Of a stretch of 64,000 bases of DNA, positions 8,365 through 18,400 are shown piece by piece. Source of the stretch: Boseongicola sp. (GTDB taxonomy: Bacteria; Pseudomonadota; Alphaproteobacteria; Rhodobacterales; Rhodobacteraceae); NCBI GenBank assembly GCA_014075275.1, contig CP046179.1:1931932-1995931 (forward strand), in the 5' to 3' direction. Each line of letters starts with the position of its first letter. Positions within the stretch are counted from its first letter, which is position 1. The notes below the pieces were generated by a model, which saw only the letters and a list, made by a program, of their open reading frames with translations, made no database searches and had not been told where the DNA came from. Both the position numbers and the translations under genes were made by a program.

Positions 8365-9759
8365 CTAGTCTGCCCATGGCCCGTGGTGCCCGTCGCCTTC
8401 GCGATCCAATCGCTTGAATCCGTGACGTCCAAAGTAGTCCCGTTGCCCCTGGATCAGATCGGTGGTGCCGCGCGCGCGCCTGATGGAATCGAAGTAGGAT
8501 AAGGCCGCCGCCATGGCAGGAACCGGCTGCTCGGCAGCAATTGCCGCCCCGACGACTTTGCGCAATGCCGGAATTGTCGCCCGAACGACTTCAGCAAAAG
8601 CGGGTGCCAAAATGATCTGACCGTGTGGCAGACCCGCGCGCACTGAAGCTGAAATGTCGTCCAGCATGGCAGAACGAATAATGCAGCCTGCCCTCCAGAT
8701 TTCGGCCACACGCGCCAGGTCCAAGGACCATTCGAAGGCTTCCGATGCTTCGGACAACAGGGCTATGCCCTGCCCATAAGTTATGATCCGCGCAGCTAAT
8801 AGCGCAGCCTCTAGTTCATCATCAGAGATTCCCGAAGAGGCATCATTGGGTGGAAAGGTCGTTTCAGCAGCTTTGCGCGTATCCCGAAGAGCTGACCAAG
8901 ATCGTGCGCCGACTGCAGCCTCAATGGTCGACGCCGACTGACCCAGCTTTAAAGCTTCGATGACAGTCCATCGGCCCGTGCCTTTTTGGCCCGCCTGATC
9001 GACGATGACATCCACCAAGGGTTTCCCGGAATCAACGTCAATAGCTCCCAGAACTTCTGCGGTGATTTCAATAAGGTAGGATTGCAAGCGGCCGGCATTC
9101 CATTGTGCAAAAAGCGCTGACATGTCCTGAACACTGCGACCAGAGGCGCGCAGCAAACCATAGCTTTCGGCAATCAATTGCATGTCGGCATACTCAATGC
9201 CGTTATGAACCGTTTTTACGAAATGACCGGCTCCGTCAGGCCCCAACCAATCGGCACAGGCATCGCCCTGAAACTTGGCCGAAATCGCAGCAACGATATC
9301 TGCCACAAGCGCATAGGAATCCTTTGAACCACCGACCATGATCGATGGTCCATGACGCGCACCTTCTTCGCCCCCGGAAACCCCTATGCCGAGGAAATTA
9401 AACCCATTGCGTTCGAGGTCGGCAGTACGGCGGCGAGTTTCGTTGAAGTCCGCGTTTCCGGCGTCGATAATAAGGTCACCAGGATCAAGAAGTGGCTCCA
9501 ACGCTGCGATGACGCCATCCACGGCCGCGCCAGCAGGAACCATTATTAGCACTGTCCTCGGAGCATCTAGTGCGGCAACAAATTCTTCAAGATCATCAGC
9601 TGGGGTAAGTCTTTCGGCAAGAGGACCCGCACTGGCGACGACACCATGCATGACCGACGCTGTTCGGTTGTGAACCGCAACATCAAACCCTTTTTCGGCC
9701 ATGTTTAGCGCAATCGCCGCGCCCATGGTTCCCATTCCGGTCACGCCGATTCTTGCCAT
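8365..9759 (-). CDS. gnd: 6-phosphogluconate dehydrogenase (NADP-dependent, decarboxylating)
   Basis: The 464-residue protein has the NADP-binding start MARIGVTGMGTMGAAIALNM, the catalytic helix FVKTVHNGIEYADMQ and the C-terminal QRDYFGRHGF signature. It catalyses the oxidative step of the pentose phosphate pathway from 6-phosphogluconate to ribulose-5-phosphate. I chose ATG 9759 because a strong GGAGGG site precedes it; an in-frame upstream start at 9816 would add a 19-residue tail not seen in the family. A TetR-type gene lies 57 bases upstream on the same strand, so cotranscription is likely. A 7-bp hairpin (8358-8378) spans the stop codon. Confidence 0.93.
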   Translation of the reverse strand: MARIGVTGMGTMGAAIALNMAEKGFDVAVHNRTASVMHGVVASAGPLAERLTPADDLEEFVAALDAPRTVLIMVPAGAAVDGVIAALEPLLDPGDLIIDAGNADFNETRRRTADLERNGFNFLGIGVSGGEEGARHGPSIMVGGSKDSYALVADIVAAISAKFQGDACADWLGPDGAGHFVKTVHNGIEYADMQLIAESYGLLRASGRSVQDMSALFAQWNAGRLQSYLIEITAEVLGAIDVDSGKPLVDVIVDQAGQKGTGRWTVIEALKLGQSASTIEAAVGARSWSALRDTRKAAETTFPPNDASSGISDDELEAALLAARIITYGQGIALLSEASEAFEWSLDLARVAEIWRAGCIIRSAMLDDISASVRAGLPHGQIILAPAFAEVVRATIPALRKVVGAAIAAEQPVPAMAAALSYFDSIRRARGTTDLIQGQRDYFGRHGFKRLDREGDGHHGPWAD

Positions 9760-9816
9760 TTTTCCCTCCAGACCTTTCCGCCAAGCTACGGGTTGGTCAT
9801 CTGGGTGCAAGAGCAA

Positions 9817-10428
9817 TCAGGCTGCTTGGGGTGCAATGACTTCCAGGAGGGCTTCGATCAAAGCATCATCACGATGACGCAATGGAGCGTTCAACGTGTC
9901 CGCCATCGCCATCCGCAACAATAAGCCCAGCAACGAAGTGTGCACAGCAGCCGCAGCGCGTCGAGCATCCATAACCCGATTGTAGCGCCCACCGGCGACC
10001 AGTTTTTCTGCCAGCGCGTCATACATTTCTGTTGTCGCCGGGTGAATTCGGCCAAGTGTGCTCAACATCGCTCCGCGACGGCTGACACGCTGACCGATCT
10101 GCGGAGTAACATACATCAATCGAAATCGATCCAAGTCAGAGGTGTGAAATACGGCCAAGGCTTCAATCAAACGGCGAATTGCTGTGTCAGCGCCAATATT
10201 GCGCGTCAGCGCTGCTTTTCCGGCCGCAGCTTCGGCTTCCAGTGCCGGTCGGACCAATGCCTCGACCAACCGTGCCTTGTTCGGAAACCAGTAGATGACG
10301 GCCTGTTTGGAAATTCCGACACTCTCGGCCACGGCGTCAAATGTCAGCCGGTCGGGTCCATCTTTTCGAACAATCGCCCGCGCAGCATCCAGTATTTCAT
10401 TGGATTTATCCGATGTCTTCTGAACCAT
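9817..10428 (-). CDS. TetR-family transcriptional regulator
   Basis: The protein opens with a TetR helix-turn-helix: EILDAARAIVRKDG, LTFDAVAESVGISKQAVIYWFPNKARLVEALV, where the YWFPNK segment matches the family's recognition-helix consensus. The remaining 140 residues would be the ligand and dimer domain. I chose ATG 10428 (203 residues); an upstream in-frame start at 10500 adds 24 residues atypical of the family. Its position just upstream of gnd suggests it controls that operon and itself. Ligand unknown. Confidence 0.8.
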   Translation of the reverse strand: MVQKTSDKSNEILDAARAIVRKDGPDRLTFDAVAESVGISKQAVIYWFPNKARLVEALVRPALEAEAAAGKAALTRNIGADTAIRRLIEALAVFHTSDLDRFRLMYVTPQIGQRVSRRGAMLSTLGRIHPATTEMYDALAEKLVAGGRYNRVMDARRAAAAVHTSLLGLLLRMAMADTLNAPLRHRDDALIEALLEVIAPQAA

Positions 10429-10540
10429 AGACCGCACCCACCCCGAAACTATGGACCAAAGGTAAGCGGATGCCTCTTTCGCGTAAAGGTAGCAAGCCAT
10501 TGGAAACAGACGGTTTCCTGATTGGAAACCAAGTTAAATC

Positions 10541-11449
10541 CTATTTATCGCGCTGCATCTGAACCGGGATTTTGCGAGCAAGTTTCAGCAGATGAGCCAT
10601 AAACGCTTTGGTCGTGTCATCGTCACGCGTTGCCGCAAACAGTCTTTTTGTGACCCCATCGCGCCCGACTTTTCGCGTGACATAGTCCGAATGGTACCGC
10701 ACCTCGCGGACAACCCAATCAGGCAGAACTGCGACGCCTCGATTGGACGCAACCAGCAATAAAATTACCGCTGTCAATTCAACTTGCCGAACTGCTCGCG
10801 GCTCGACCTTGGCCGGAGTCAGTAATTCAGTAAAGACGTCCAATCTAGAGCGATCAACAGGGTAAGTGATTAACAGTTCGTCGCGAAAATCTTCAGCGAC
10901 AACAAACTCATTCTGCGCCAAAGGATGCTGGGCTGATGCGACAAATACCGGTTCGTAATCGAACAACGGTTTGAAATTGACCCCCACAAGGTCTTCCGGG
11001 TCCGACGAAACCACGAGGTCAACTTCTTCACGCAAAAGTGCCGGTAGCGCATCAAAGGCCAGACCGGGACGGATATCGACATCGACTTCGGGCCAGGCCT
11101 TTCGAAACTCTTCCAGCACCGGAAACAGCCATTCGAAACAGGCATGACATTCGATTGCGATATGCAGGCGACCAGATTTTCCAGACCTGAGATTACGGAA
11201 ATCTTCTTCCAGTAGCTCGATCTCGGGCAGTACCTTTTCAGCCAGTCTCAACAAGCGCTGCCCGGCGGATGATAGCTTCAGCGGTTTTGAGCGGCGTAAG
11301 AACAGTTCGACACCCGCCTGATCCTCCAGACCCTTTACCTGATGGCTTAGTGCTGACTGCGTAATGTTCAGGACATCGGCAGCTCGTGCCAAGCCACCAG
11401 CCTTGTGAATTGCCCGAATGGTTCGCAGATGGCGGAATTCGATATGCAT
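10541..11449 (-). CDS. metR: LysR-family regulator, probable MetR
   Basis: The 302-residue protein has an N-terminal LysR helix-turn-helix (FRHLRTIRAIHKAGGLARAA, followed by ITQSALSHQVKGLEDQ) and a full effector domain (LHIAIECHACFEWLFPVL, GVAVLPDWVV). The CHACFEWLFP segment and the divergent position next to metF support MetR, the homocysteine-responsive regulator of methionine biosynthesis. The start codon is two bases from a 52-bp two-fold symmetric operator, so autoregulation is expected. Confidence 0.82.
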   Translation of the reverse strand: MHIEFRHLRTIRAIHKAGGLARAADVLNITQSALSHQVKGLEDQAGVELFLRRSKPLKLSSAGQRLLRLAEKVLPEIELLEEDFRNLRSGKSGRLHIAIECHACFEWLFPVLEEFRKAWPEVDVDIRPGLAFDALPALLREEVDLVVSSDPEDLVGVNFKPLFDYEPVFVASAQHPLAQNEFVVAEDFRDELLITYPVDRSRLDVFTELLTPAKVEPRAVRQVELTAVILLLVASNRGVAVLPDWVVREVRYHSDYVTRKVGRDGVTKRLFAATRDDDTTKAFMAHLLKLARKIPVQMQRDK

Positions 11450-11450
11450 A

Positions 11451-11502
11451 ATTGTGAGCGCAACTCATAATGTAAGTGAATATTATGAATTTGTCTCACA
11501 AT
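11451..11502. promoter_or_regulatory. Nested two-fold symmetric operator between metR and metF
   Basis: Two perfect inverted repeats share one centre (11476.5). The outer arms are ATTGTGAG (11451-11458) and CTCACAAT (11495-11502); the inner arms are TCATAAT (11465-11471) and ATTATGA (11482-11488). Additional symmetric A/T bases lie between them. The site begins two bases upstream of the metR start and ends 43 bases before the metF start, ideal for a LysR-type tetramer that controls both genes. Assignment to MetR is inferred from position. Confidence 0.75.
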
Positions 11503-11545
11503 CGGCGATGTGACACAAGCAGCGAAACAACGGAGACCATCGCAC

Positions 11546-12412
11546 ATGTCCGCGCCAAGCATTTCTTTCGAGTTCTTTCCGCCACAATCATTGGAGGCGT
11601 CGTTTCGGCTTTGGGACACTGTCCAGGCGTTGTCGTATCTGGATCCATCATTTGTATCCGTCACCTACGGTGCTGGTGGAACTACGCGAAAACTAACCCA
11701 TGAAGCAGTATGTGCGTTGCACCAACAAGCAGGACTGGACGTTGCGGCACATTTGACATGCGTTGACGCATCGAAAAAGGAAACTTTGGAAATTGCGGAA
11801 AGCTACGCAGCGGTTGGCGTCAAACGTATTGTTGCATTACGGGGCGACCCACCAAAGGGACAAGGACAATTCCGGCCACATCCAGACGGATTTAGCGACA
11901 CGACAGAACTGGTGTCCGCTTTGACAGATAGCGGCAACTTCGACATCATCGTCGGTGCTTATCCCGACCGCCATCCAGAAGCACAGGACGACAATGCCGA
12001 CGTAGAATGGCTGAAACGCAAAATCGATGCGGGCGCGTCCGGAGCAATTACCCAGTTCTTTTTCGACATTGAAACTTATCAACGGTTCCGAGATCGCTGT
12101 GCAGATGCTGGAATTTTTGCGCCGATTATCCCTGGTATTCTGCCGATTGAAAATTGGCAGGGTGTGCAAAAATTCGCCAAGCGCTGTGGCGCAAAAATAC
12201 CGACTGAAACAGTTCAAATGTTCGAAACAGCAGAACGCGACGGTCGCACCGACTTGCTGGCGACAGCGGTTTGCACCGAGCTTTGCACCGATCTTTTGGA
12301 CGATGGCGTAAACCATCTTCACTTTTACACTTTGAATAAACCGACCCTTACACGGGACGTGGTTCACGCATTAGGGTTGGCACCGAAAATTGCGCTGGAG
12401 AAAGTCGCCTGA
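11546..12412 (+). CDS. metF: Methylenetetrahydrofolate reductase
   Basis: The 288-residue protein has the MTHFR barrel signatures: ISFEFFPPQSLEASFRLW at the N-terminus (with the catalytic Glu of FEFFPP), FVSVTYGAGG, VKRIVALRGDPP and IPGILPI. It reduces 5,10-methylene-THF to 5-methyl-THF using FAD, supplying the methyl group for methionine. I chose ATG 11546, with GGAG upstream, over a GTG at 11510 that lies within eight bases of the operator and adds a non-conserved leader. It is divergent from metR. Confidence 0.93.
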   Translation: MSAPSISFEFFPPQSLEASFRLWDTVQALSYLDPSFVSVTYGAGGTTRKLTHEAVCALHQQAGLDVAAHLTCVDASKKETLEIAESYAAVGVKRIVALRGDPPKGQGQFRPHPDGFSDTTELVSALTDSGNFDIIVGAYPDRHPEAQDDNADVEWLKRKIDAGASGAITQFFFDIETYQRFRDRCADAGIFAPIIPGILPIENWQGVQKFAKRCGAKIPTETVQMFETAERDGRTDLLATAVCTELCTDLLDDGVNHLHFYTLNKPTLTRDVVHALGLAPKIALEKVA

Positions 12413-12441
12413 ACGGCAAGAAATGCTTGGGCGGCAAATAA

Positions 12442-13509
12442 TCAGTTGTCTGCGATGATTTCTGTATCCAACTCATTCGCGCGCGGTGTTCGACCAACCG
12501 CCGTGGCATGAATGCGTTCGCTGGGATCGAGCAAAATGCTCCTGGGTTTTCGTGCCAAAAAGTATTTCGACCATCCACGCCAAGTCCCTACAGCCTTTGC
12601 ATCGGGGTCAGTTTGGATTTCTGAGCGCCAATTATCTGGAAGCGGCAACCCACAGGTTTCAAGCTGGTCCAGCATCCAGACCAAAGGAATATTTGAGAGA
12701 TGGCGCGCTGGATGGTAGCCACCCAACTGCCCACCAATATCTCCGTGCCCGCCTCGAAACCAAACTTGGTGAACTTCGCCTTCGGACCTGTCGGTCGTGT
12801 TCCAGAGCACCGGCTTAAACGCCGCGCGAGTCTCATCCAAAGCCAGCGCATGATACCCATTCAAGATGGAAGGGCCCAGACGATGATTGTGGAAGGCATG
12901 TTTTACATCTTCCCATTTCCAAACAAACGGGGCACGAAAGCCTAGCGCTTTCACCGTGTCAAAGACGGCCACAGCTTCGATTGGCGTTTTGTCATGGCAA
13001 TGTGCCTGCCTGAACGCAGCACATGTCGCGGGGTCGGTATCGTATTGATAGTGCCGGTAAACCTCGCGGATCATGCGCTCACTGGCCTGTTCGCGTTTCA
13101 AAAGCCCGATGCGGTCTATCACCCCGCCCAAGGATCGCACGGCATAGGCGCCCCGCGAATAGCCGATTAAGAAAATTTGGTCGCCAGGACGATAGTGGCT
13201 TGCAAGCCATCCGTAGGCCCTTCTGATTTGTCGGTTAATGCCCCGTCCCTCAATCACATCCAGTGTGGCGCTCCAGTCTGTCCACTGAACGCCCGCTTCG
13301 TAATAGATTGATGTGTCCCGCTCTTCTGCGACTGAATCCAACGCTTTGTAAATCAACCCAACATTGGTTTCGAAACCCGTCTCGAGCTCTGACATCATAC
13401 CATCGAGCAAGATCACATGATTGACTTGCCCGCGAGATCGACGAACGGTTTCTCGTTCGGTTCGCCGAAACAGCCCCCAAAGACCACGTATTCGGTCACG
13501 CAGAGCCAT
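12442..13509 (-). CDS. DUF2235 alpha/beta hydrolase (Tle1-like catalytic domain)
   Basis: The 355-residue protein is one DUF2235 domain. It has the start VILLDGMMSE, the nucleophile elbow FLIGYSRGAYAVRSLGG (GxSxG, serine in GYSRG), an acid in VAVFDTVKALG and the histidine region WFRGGHGDIGG. DUF2235 proteins are esterases or phospholipases; the Tle1 group includes type VI secretion effectors, but no VgrG, PAAR or immunity gene is adjacent, so a toxin role has no support here. There is no signal peptide. It converges on metF. Confidence 0.8.
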   Translation of the reverse strand: MALRDRIRGLWGLFRRTERETVRRSRGQVNHVILLDGMMSELETGFETNVGLIYKALDSVAEERDTSIYYEAGVQWTDWSATLDVIEGRGINRQIRRAYGWLASHYRPGDQIFLIGYSRGAYAVRSLGGVIDRIGLLKREQASERMIREVYRHYQYDTDPATCAAFRQAHCHDKTPIEAVAVFDTVKALGFRAPFVWKWEDVKHAFHNHRLGPSILNGYHALALDETRAAFKPVLWNTTDRSEGEVHQVWFRGGHGDIGGQLGGYHPARHLSNIPLVWMLDQLETCGLPLPDNWRSEIQTDPDAKAVGTWRGWSKYFLARKPRSILLDPSERIHATAVGRTPRANELDTEIIADN

Positions 13510-13622
13510 TGAAGTCCCGCGTATTCATGCCAGATTGCTTCATACCCAAGAGGTAAGGCCGACAGCAGAGTCTTTCCATGAAATTCGGCGTGATTTTTGT
13601 TGCGAGAAAGGGCTGTGGTCTT

Positions 13623-14756
13623 TTACGCCAGCCGGTCTACCGTGACGACTTCGATGGCACCATACCCATTAAACCGAGTGACGGTTGCCGTCGAATAGGC
13701 GCCCAAACCGTGAAACAAAACCCAATCGCCTTCTTCCAGATCATCCGGCAAGGACAGTGTGTCGGGAAGCCGGTCCAGACTATCACAGGTTGGACCGTAT
13801 ACCATACGCGCGGTGCACGCGCCAATTCGTGGCATTGTCGAGACAATTTCGAAGCGATCCACATTGCCCAAAACCGGAGCCTCAGCCAGGCCACCGTAGA
13901 TCCCGTCATTCAAGAATGTGTCACCATCGTCACGAATACCTTTTACTCGCGCAGCCAGACTGAAGGCATCGGCCACCATTGCCCGCCCAGGTTCGCAAAC
14001 AAGCGCAGGCATTTCCTGACCGAATGCTTGAACAACTGCTGCCTGGATGCCTTTGAATATGGCACCAAGATCTGGGGCTGGTCCGGTTCGGTGTGCTGCA
14101 AATCCACCTCCAACATTCAGTCGTCGCAGGGTAACACCAGCTTTTTGTGCGATATCAGCACACATCTTGATGTAAGCCCGCCAGGCTGAAGGATCAGCAC
14201 ATTGGGTGCCAGGATGAAACGTCATCGATGGCGCATAACCGATGGCAACCACCGACTTCAGCAGGGCAACGGCCGTGTCTGGGTCAGCGCCGAACTTTGC
14301 GCCAAAATCATAAGCCGCCCCGGAGATCGGCAAGCGGATTCGAACGGAAATTTCAGTCCCCAATGGAATTCCACCAGCTTCCAGTTTTTTCAATTCAAAC
14401 AGCGAGTCGATCGAAAAAGACGCGACGCCCAGTTCTACTGCCGTGGATATTTCGGCGGCAGATCTAATTGGATTATTGTAGTGCAAGTTCGCGCTCGGCA
14501 TCAGCCGGCGCACCAGTTTCATCTCGAACGGCGAAGCCACATCAAAACTGTCGAGCCCGGCCGCCATCAGGTTCTCGAGCACCTCTTCTGCATCATTTGC
14601 CTTAACAGCGTAAGTTACCAGACCGGGAAACTCTTTTTGAAATCTCCGGGCTGTGGCCTGCAAAATTGAGGGCGCAAAATAGAGAACCGGGTGATCCGGT
14701 GATTGCGTTAACAAGTGGGTTTTCGGGGCACGATAGAGCGCTGAGACCAATGACAT
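13623..14756 (-). CDS. Ornithine/lysine decarboxylase, PLP fold type III
   Basis: The 377-residue protein shows eukaryotic-type ornithine decarboxylase motifs: PLP lysine in TYAVKANDAEEVL (K52), glycine loop LNVGGGF, EPGRAMVADAF and the catalytic cysteine segment YGPTCDSLDRLP. It would make putrescine or cadaverine by decarboxylation in the cytosol. ATG 14756 has an AGGA site at good spacing; an earlier in-frame start at 14783 is less likely. It is divergent from an Lrp/AsnC regulator, with a TTGCAC (14776-14781) and GTGCAA (14833-14838) inverted pair between them. Confidence 0.88.
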   Translation of the reverse strand: MSLVSALYRAPKTHLLTQSPDHPVLYFAPSILQATARRFQKEFPGLVTYAVKANDAEEVLENLMAAGLDSFDVASPFEMKLVRRLMPSANLHYNNPIRSAAEISTAVELGVASFSIDSLFELKKLEAGGIPLGTEISVRIRLPISGAAYDFGAKFGADPDTAVALLKSVVAIGYAPSMTFHPGTQCADPSAWRAYIKMCADIAQKAGVTLRRLNVGGGFAAHRTGPAPDLGAIFKGIQAAVVQAFGQEMPALVCEPGRAMVADAFSLAARVKGIRDDGDTFLNDGIYGGLAEAPVLGNVDRFEIVSTMPRIGACTARMVYGPTCDSLDRLPDTLSLPDDLEEGDWVLFHGLGAYSTATVTRFNGYGAIEVVTVDRLA

Positions 14757-14775
14757 GAACGTTTTCCTATTTCGC

Positions 14776-14838
14776 TTGCACAAAAATCTCCCCTCTTGCC
14801 GCCGAAATCGAGTATCAATTCGTCTATTATTGGTGCAA
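14776..14838. promoter_or_regulatory. Inverted TTGCAC/GTGCAA pair in decarboxylase-Lrp intergenic region
   Basis: The hexamer TTGCAC at 14776-14781 and its inverse GTGCAA at 14833-14838 flank an AT-rich stretch between two divergent starts. Six bases are little, but Lrp-type regulators often bind paired sites around bent AT-rich DNA next to their own gene. I regard it as a candidate control region for both genes. Confidence 0.3.
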
Positions 14839-14869
14839 TTTCATACAAATCGCCGAGGAAACGCCACAA

Positions 14870-15304
14870 ATGGACGAAATTGACGAAGAAATCCTGAAAC
14901 TTCTCGGCGAAGATGCACGAACGCCGGTTGCCACTTTGGCAAGTAAGCTGAGCCTTGCACGCTCGACAGTTCAGACACGCCTTGATCGCCTGGAACGGCA
15001 GAAATTCATTGCCGGCTATACAGTGCGACTTGGCGAAGCCGCCCGCGCCGGACGCATTCGTGCCACAGCCCTGTTGCAGATTGAGCCTATGACCCTACCA
15101 GCGGTATTATCCAAACTGAAAAGGTTGCCCGAAGTTCGATCAGCCCATACGGCGAGCGGCCGGTTTGATCTGGTGGTTTCGCTATCAGCATCCACGACAG
15201 ATGCACTGGACAAGGCCCTTGATGCGATTGGCGAAGTGGCCGGTGTTAGATCTTCTGAATCGTTAATCCATCTGTCAACGAGAATAGATCGGCGAGTACG
15301 CTGA
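14870..15304 (+). CDS. Lrp/AsnC-family transcriptional regulator
   Basis: The 144-residue protein has the family layout: a winged helix-turn-helix (DEIDEEILKLLGEDARTP, then KLSLARSTVQTRLDRLERQKFIAGYTV) and a RAM/ACT-like ligand domain (IRATALLQIEP, VRSAHTASGRFDLVVSLSA). These proteins sense amino acids. Because it is divergent from a basic-amino-acid decarboxylase, it probably senses ornithine, lysine or a polyamine and controls that gene; this is inference from position. Confidence 0.87.
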   Translation: MDEIDEEILKLLGEDARTPVATLASKLSLARSTVQTRLDRLERQKFIAGYTVRLGEAARAGRIRATALLQIEPMTLPAVLSKLKRLPEVRSAHTASGRFDLVVSLSASTTDALDKALDAIGEVAGVRSSESLIHLSTRIDRRVR

Positions 15305-15340
15305 TACTCAGTTTCGCTGCTCCTTTGGCGCAGCGACCCG

Positions 15341-15393
15341 CTGGAGGGGCCAGCCCCTCCAGACCTCCCCGGAGTATTTTCCCCAGAAAGAAC
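15341..15393. repeat. Dispersed hairpin-GAGTATTTT element, copy A
   Basis: A perfect 10-bp stem (CTGGAGGGGC at 15341-15350 with GCCCCTCCAG at 15353-15362) is followed by CTCCCCGGAGTATTTTCCCC and an AGAAAGAA tail. The same architecture recurs near 18650 (inverted), 28330 and 28510 and, for the tail, at 31460. It sits between lrp and valS, where it may end lrp transcription. Confidence 0.75.
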
Positions 15394-15432
15394 AGCAAAC
15401 CGGCGCTTTTCCTTTGCGGCGAAGGCAGCTAA

Positions 15433-18400
15433 ATGGGACGCGACCCGAAAAGGCATGGATTGATGGACAAGACTTTCAACGCAAGTGACGCAGAAGCGCG
15501 GATTTACGAGGCCTGGGAAAAGGCCGGGGCTTTCAAGGCAGGTGCCAATGCCGCCGAGGGGGCCGAGACCTTTTCGATCATGATCCCACCGCCGAACGTG
15601 ACCGGTGTTCTGCACATGGGCCATGCCTTCAATAACACGCTACAGGACATCCTGATCCGTTGGCACCGGATGCGCGGCCACGACACGCTGTGGCAGCCGG
15701 GGCAAGACCACGCAGGGATCGCGACCCAGATGGTTGTGGAGCGCAATCTGGCCGAGGCCCAACAACCCTCCCGCCGCGAAATGGGGCGTGAAGCCTTCAC
15801 CGCGAAAGTTTGGGAATGGAAGCAGCAATCCGGCGGCACGATTATTGAACAATTAAAGCGGCTTGGGTCGTCCTGCGATTGGTCCCGCAACGCTTTTACC
15901 ATGTCTGGTGCGCCTGATGCGCCCGAAGGCGAAGAGGGGAATTTCCACGACGCCGTCATCAAAGTCTTTGTTAAGATGTATGAGGACGGGTTGATCTATC
16001 GCGGCAAACGATTGGTCAATTGGGATCCGCATTTTGAAACCGCCATATCGGATCTCGAGGTCGAAAACATTGATGTCGACGGCCACATGTGGCACTTCAA
16101 ATACCCGCTGGCGGGCGGTGCGACTTACGAATATGTCGAGAAGGACGAGGACGGAAACGTCACCCTAAGCGAGACCCGCGATTACATTTCTATCGCCACC
16201 ACGCGCCCCGAGACCATGCTGGGCGATGGCGCGGTCGCGGTGCATCCGTCGGATGAGCGTTATGCCTCAATCGTTGGAAAGCTGTGTGAAATTCCGGTTG
16301 GCCCGAAGGAACATCGGCGTCTAGTTCCGATCGTAACGGATGAGTATCCGGACCCCGATTTCGGCTCGGGCGCGGTGAAGATCACCGGCGCGCATGACTT
16401 CAATGACTATCAGGTCGCCAAGCGGGGCGGCATCCCAATGTATCGGTTGATGGATACCAAAGGGTCCATGCGCGACAATGGCGCGCCTTATGCCGAGATG
16501 GCCGCGACGGCGATGAGTGTTGCCAAGGGCGAGAAAACGTTGACCGAGGCTGAGGCCGACACCGTTAACCTAGTTCCCGACGAATTGCGCGGGCTGGACC
16601 GGTTCGAAGCGCGCGAGAAGGTGATTGAACAGATCACCTCTGAGGGCCTTGCTGTCATGACCCGCGCCGACAACTCCGTGCTTGGGAAGACTGCGTTGAA
16701 AGCCGATGCTGAAGGTGCCGACGCTCTTGTCCCGATGGTTGAAAGCAAGAAGATCATGCAGCCGTTCGGCGACCGCTCGAAAGTTGTGATCGAGCCGATG
16801 CTGACTGACCAATGGTTTGTAGATACAGCGAAAATCGTCGGCCCCGCGCTGGAAGCGGTTCGCAACGGCACAACCGAGATCCTGCCCGAGCAGCACAAGA
16901 AGGTCTACTTCAACTGGCTGGAAAACATCGAACCCTGGTGCATCTCGCGCCAACTCTGGTGGGGACATCAGATCCCGGTTTGGTATGGGCCGAACCTGGA
17001 CAATCCAGAAACACTTAAGGCGTTTGCTAACCCTTACGCCGCTGACACGCTAAATTTCGATAAGGCATTCTGTCCACAGTCCGTTACAGACTTCGACACT
17101 TTCGGATCAAAGATTATTGGTGAGCGCTTCAGACCCAATGATGCCGTTCTTAGGTATATCGTAGATCTCGTGCTCGAAAAAAGCATCGCGCACAAAGAAG
17201 TTTTGGCGGGTATGGAGTACGTCCTCGTCGCAGACAAGGAGGCTGCGATCGAAGCAATAGCCGATAGAGCGGACGCGGTCGCCAAGGGAAAAGAAACCAC
17301 ACACATTTACCCGATCTACCGAGATCCCGATGTCCTCGACACATGGTTCTCCTCCGGCCTCTGGCCCATCGGCACCCTCGGCTGGCCCGAAGACACCGAG
17401 GAACTCCAAAAGTACTTCCCCACCTCCGTCCTCATCACCGGCTTTGACATCATCTTTTTCTGGGTCGCCCGCATGATGATGATGCAATACGCCACCGTAA
17501 ACGACCGCCCCTTTGACACAGTCTATGTCCACGCCCTAGTCCGCGACGAGAAGGGCAAGAAGATGTCAAAGTCCCTCGGCAATGTATTGGATCCGCTGGA
17601 GCTGATTGACGAGTTCGGCGCTGATGCCGTGCGCTTCACTCTGACGTCGATGGCCGCTATGGGGCGGGATCTGAAGCTGTCGACCCAACGCATCCAGGGT
17701 TATCGCAATTTTGGTACAAAGCTTTGGAATGCCTCACGTTTTGCCGAAATGAATGGTGTCTTTGGCCATGCCCGATGGCAGCCCGGTCAGCCGTTGAATG
17801 CCACCGCCAACAAGTGGATCGTCGGCGAAGTTGCCAAGACCCGCGAGGCGGTTGACGAGGCGCTGAATGCGTTCCGCTTTAACGACGCCGCCAACACGCT
17901 TTATGCGTTCACCTACACCTATTGCGACTGGTATCTTGAGTTCTCGAAACCGCTGTTCGATACCGAAGCCGCCGAGGAAACTCGGGGGGTCATGGCCTGG
18001 GCACTGGATCAGTTGCTGATCCTTTTGCACCCCATCATGCCATTTGTGACCGAAGAACTTTGGGGCCTGTCCGCGACCCGCGACAAGATGCTGATCCATG
18101 CCGATTGGCCCACATATGATGCCGAGTTGGTTGACGATGCCGCCGTGACTGAAATGCGCTGGGTCCGCGATCTGATCGAAAAGGTGCGCCGCATCCGGGG
18201 CGAAATGAACGTGCCGAAATCGCTGAAGGCGCCTCTTTTGCAACTGGCGTGTGACGACGCTGGAAAGGCTGCATGGGCACGAAATGAAGTCATCATTCTG
18301 CGCGACCGCGAAGCCGGAATCGAGGGGCTGACGGCCGCAGAAACTACCCCGAAGGGTGCAGCAACTATCGCAGTCGATGGCGGCACATTCGCCCTGCCAC

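Noticed and set aside
12442-13509. Type VI secretion effector call for the DUF2235 gene
   Set aside because: No VgrG, PAAR, adaptor or immunity gene is next to it and there is no export signal.
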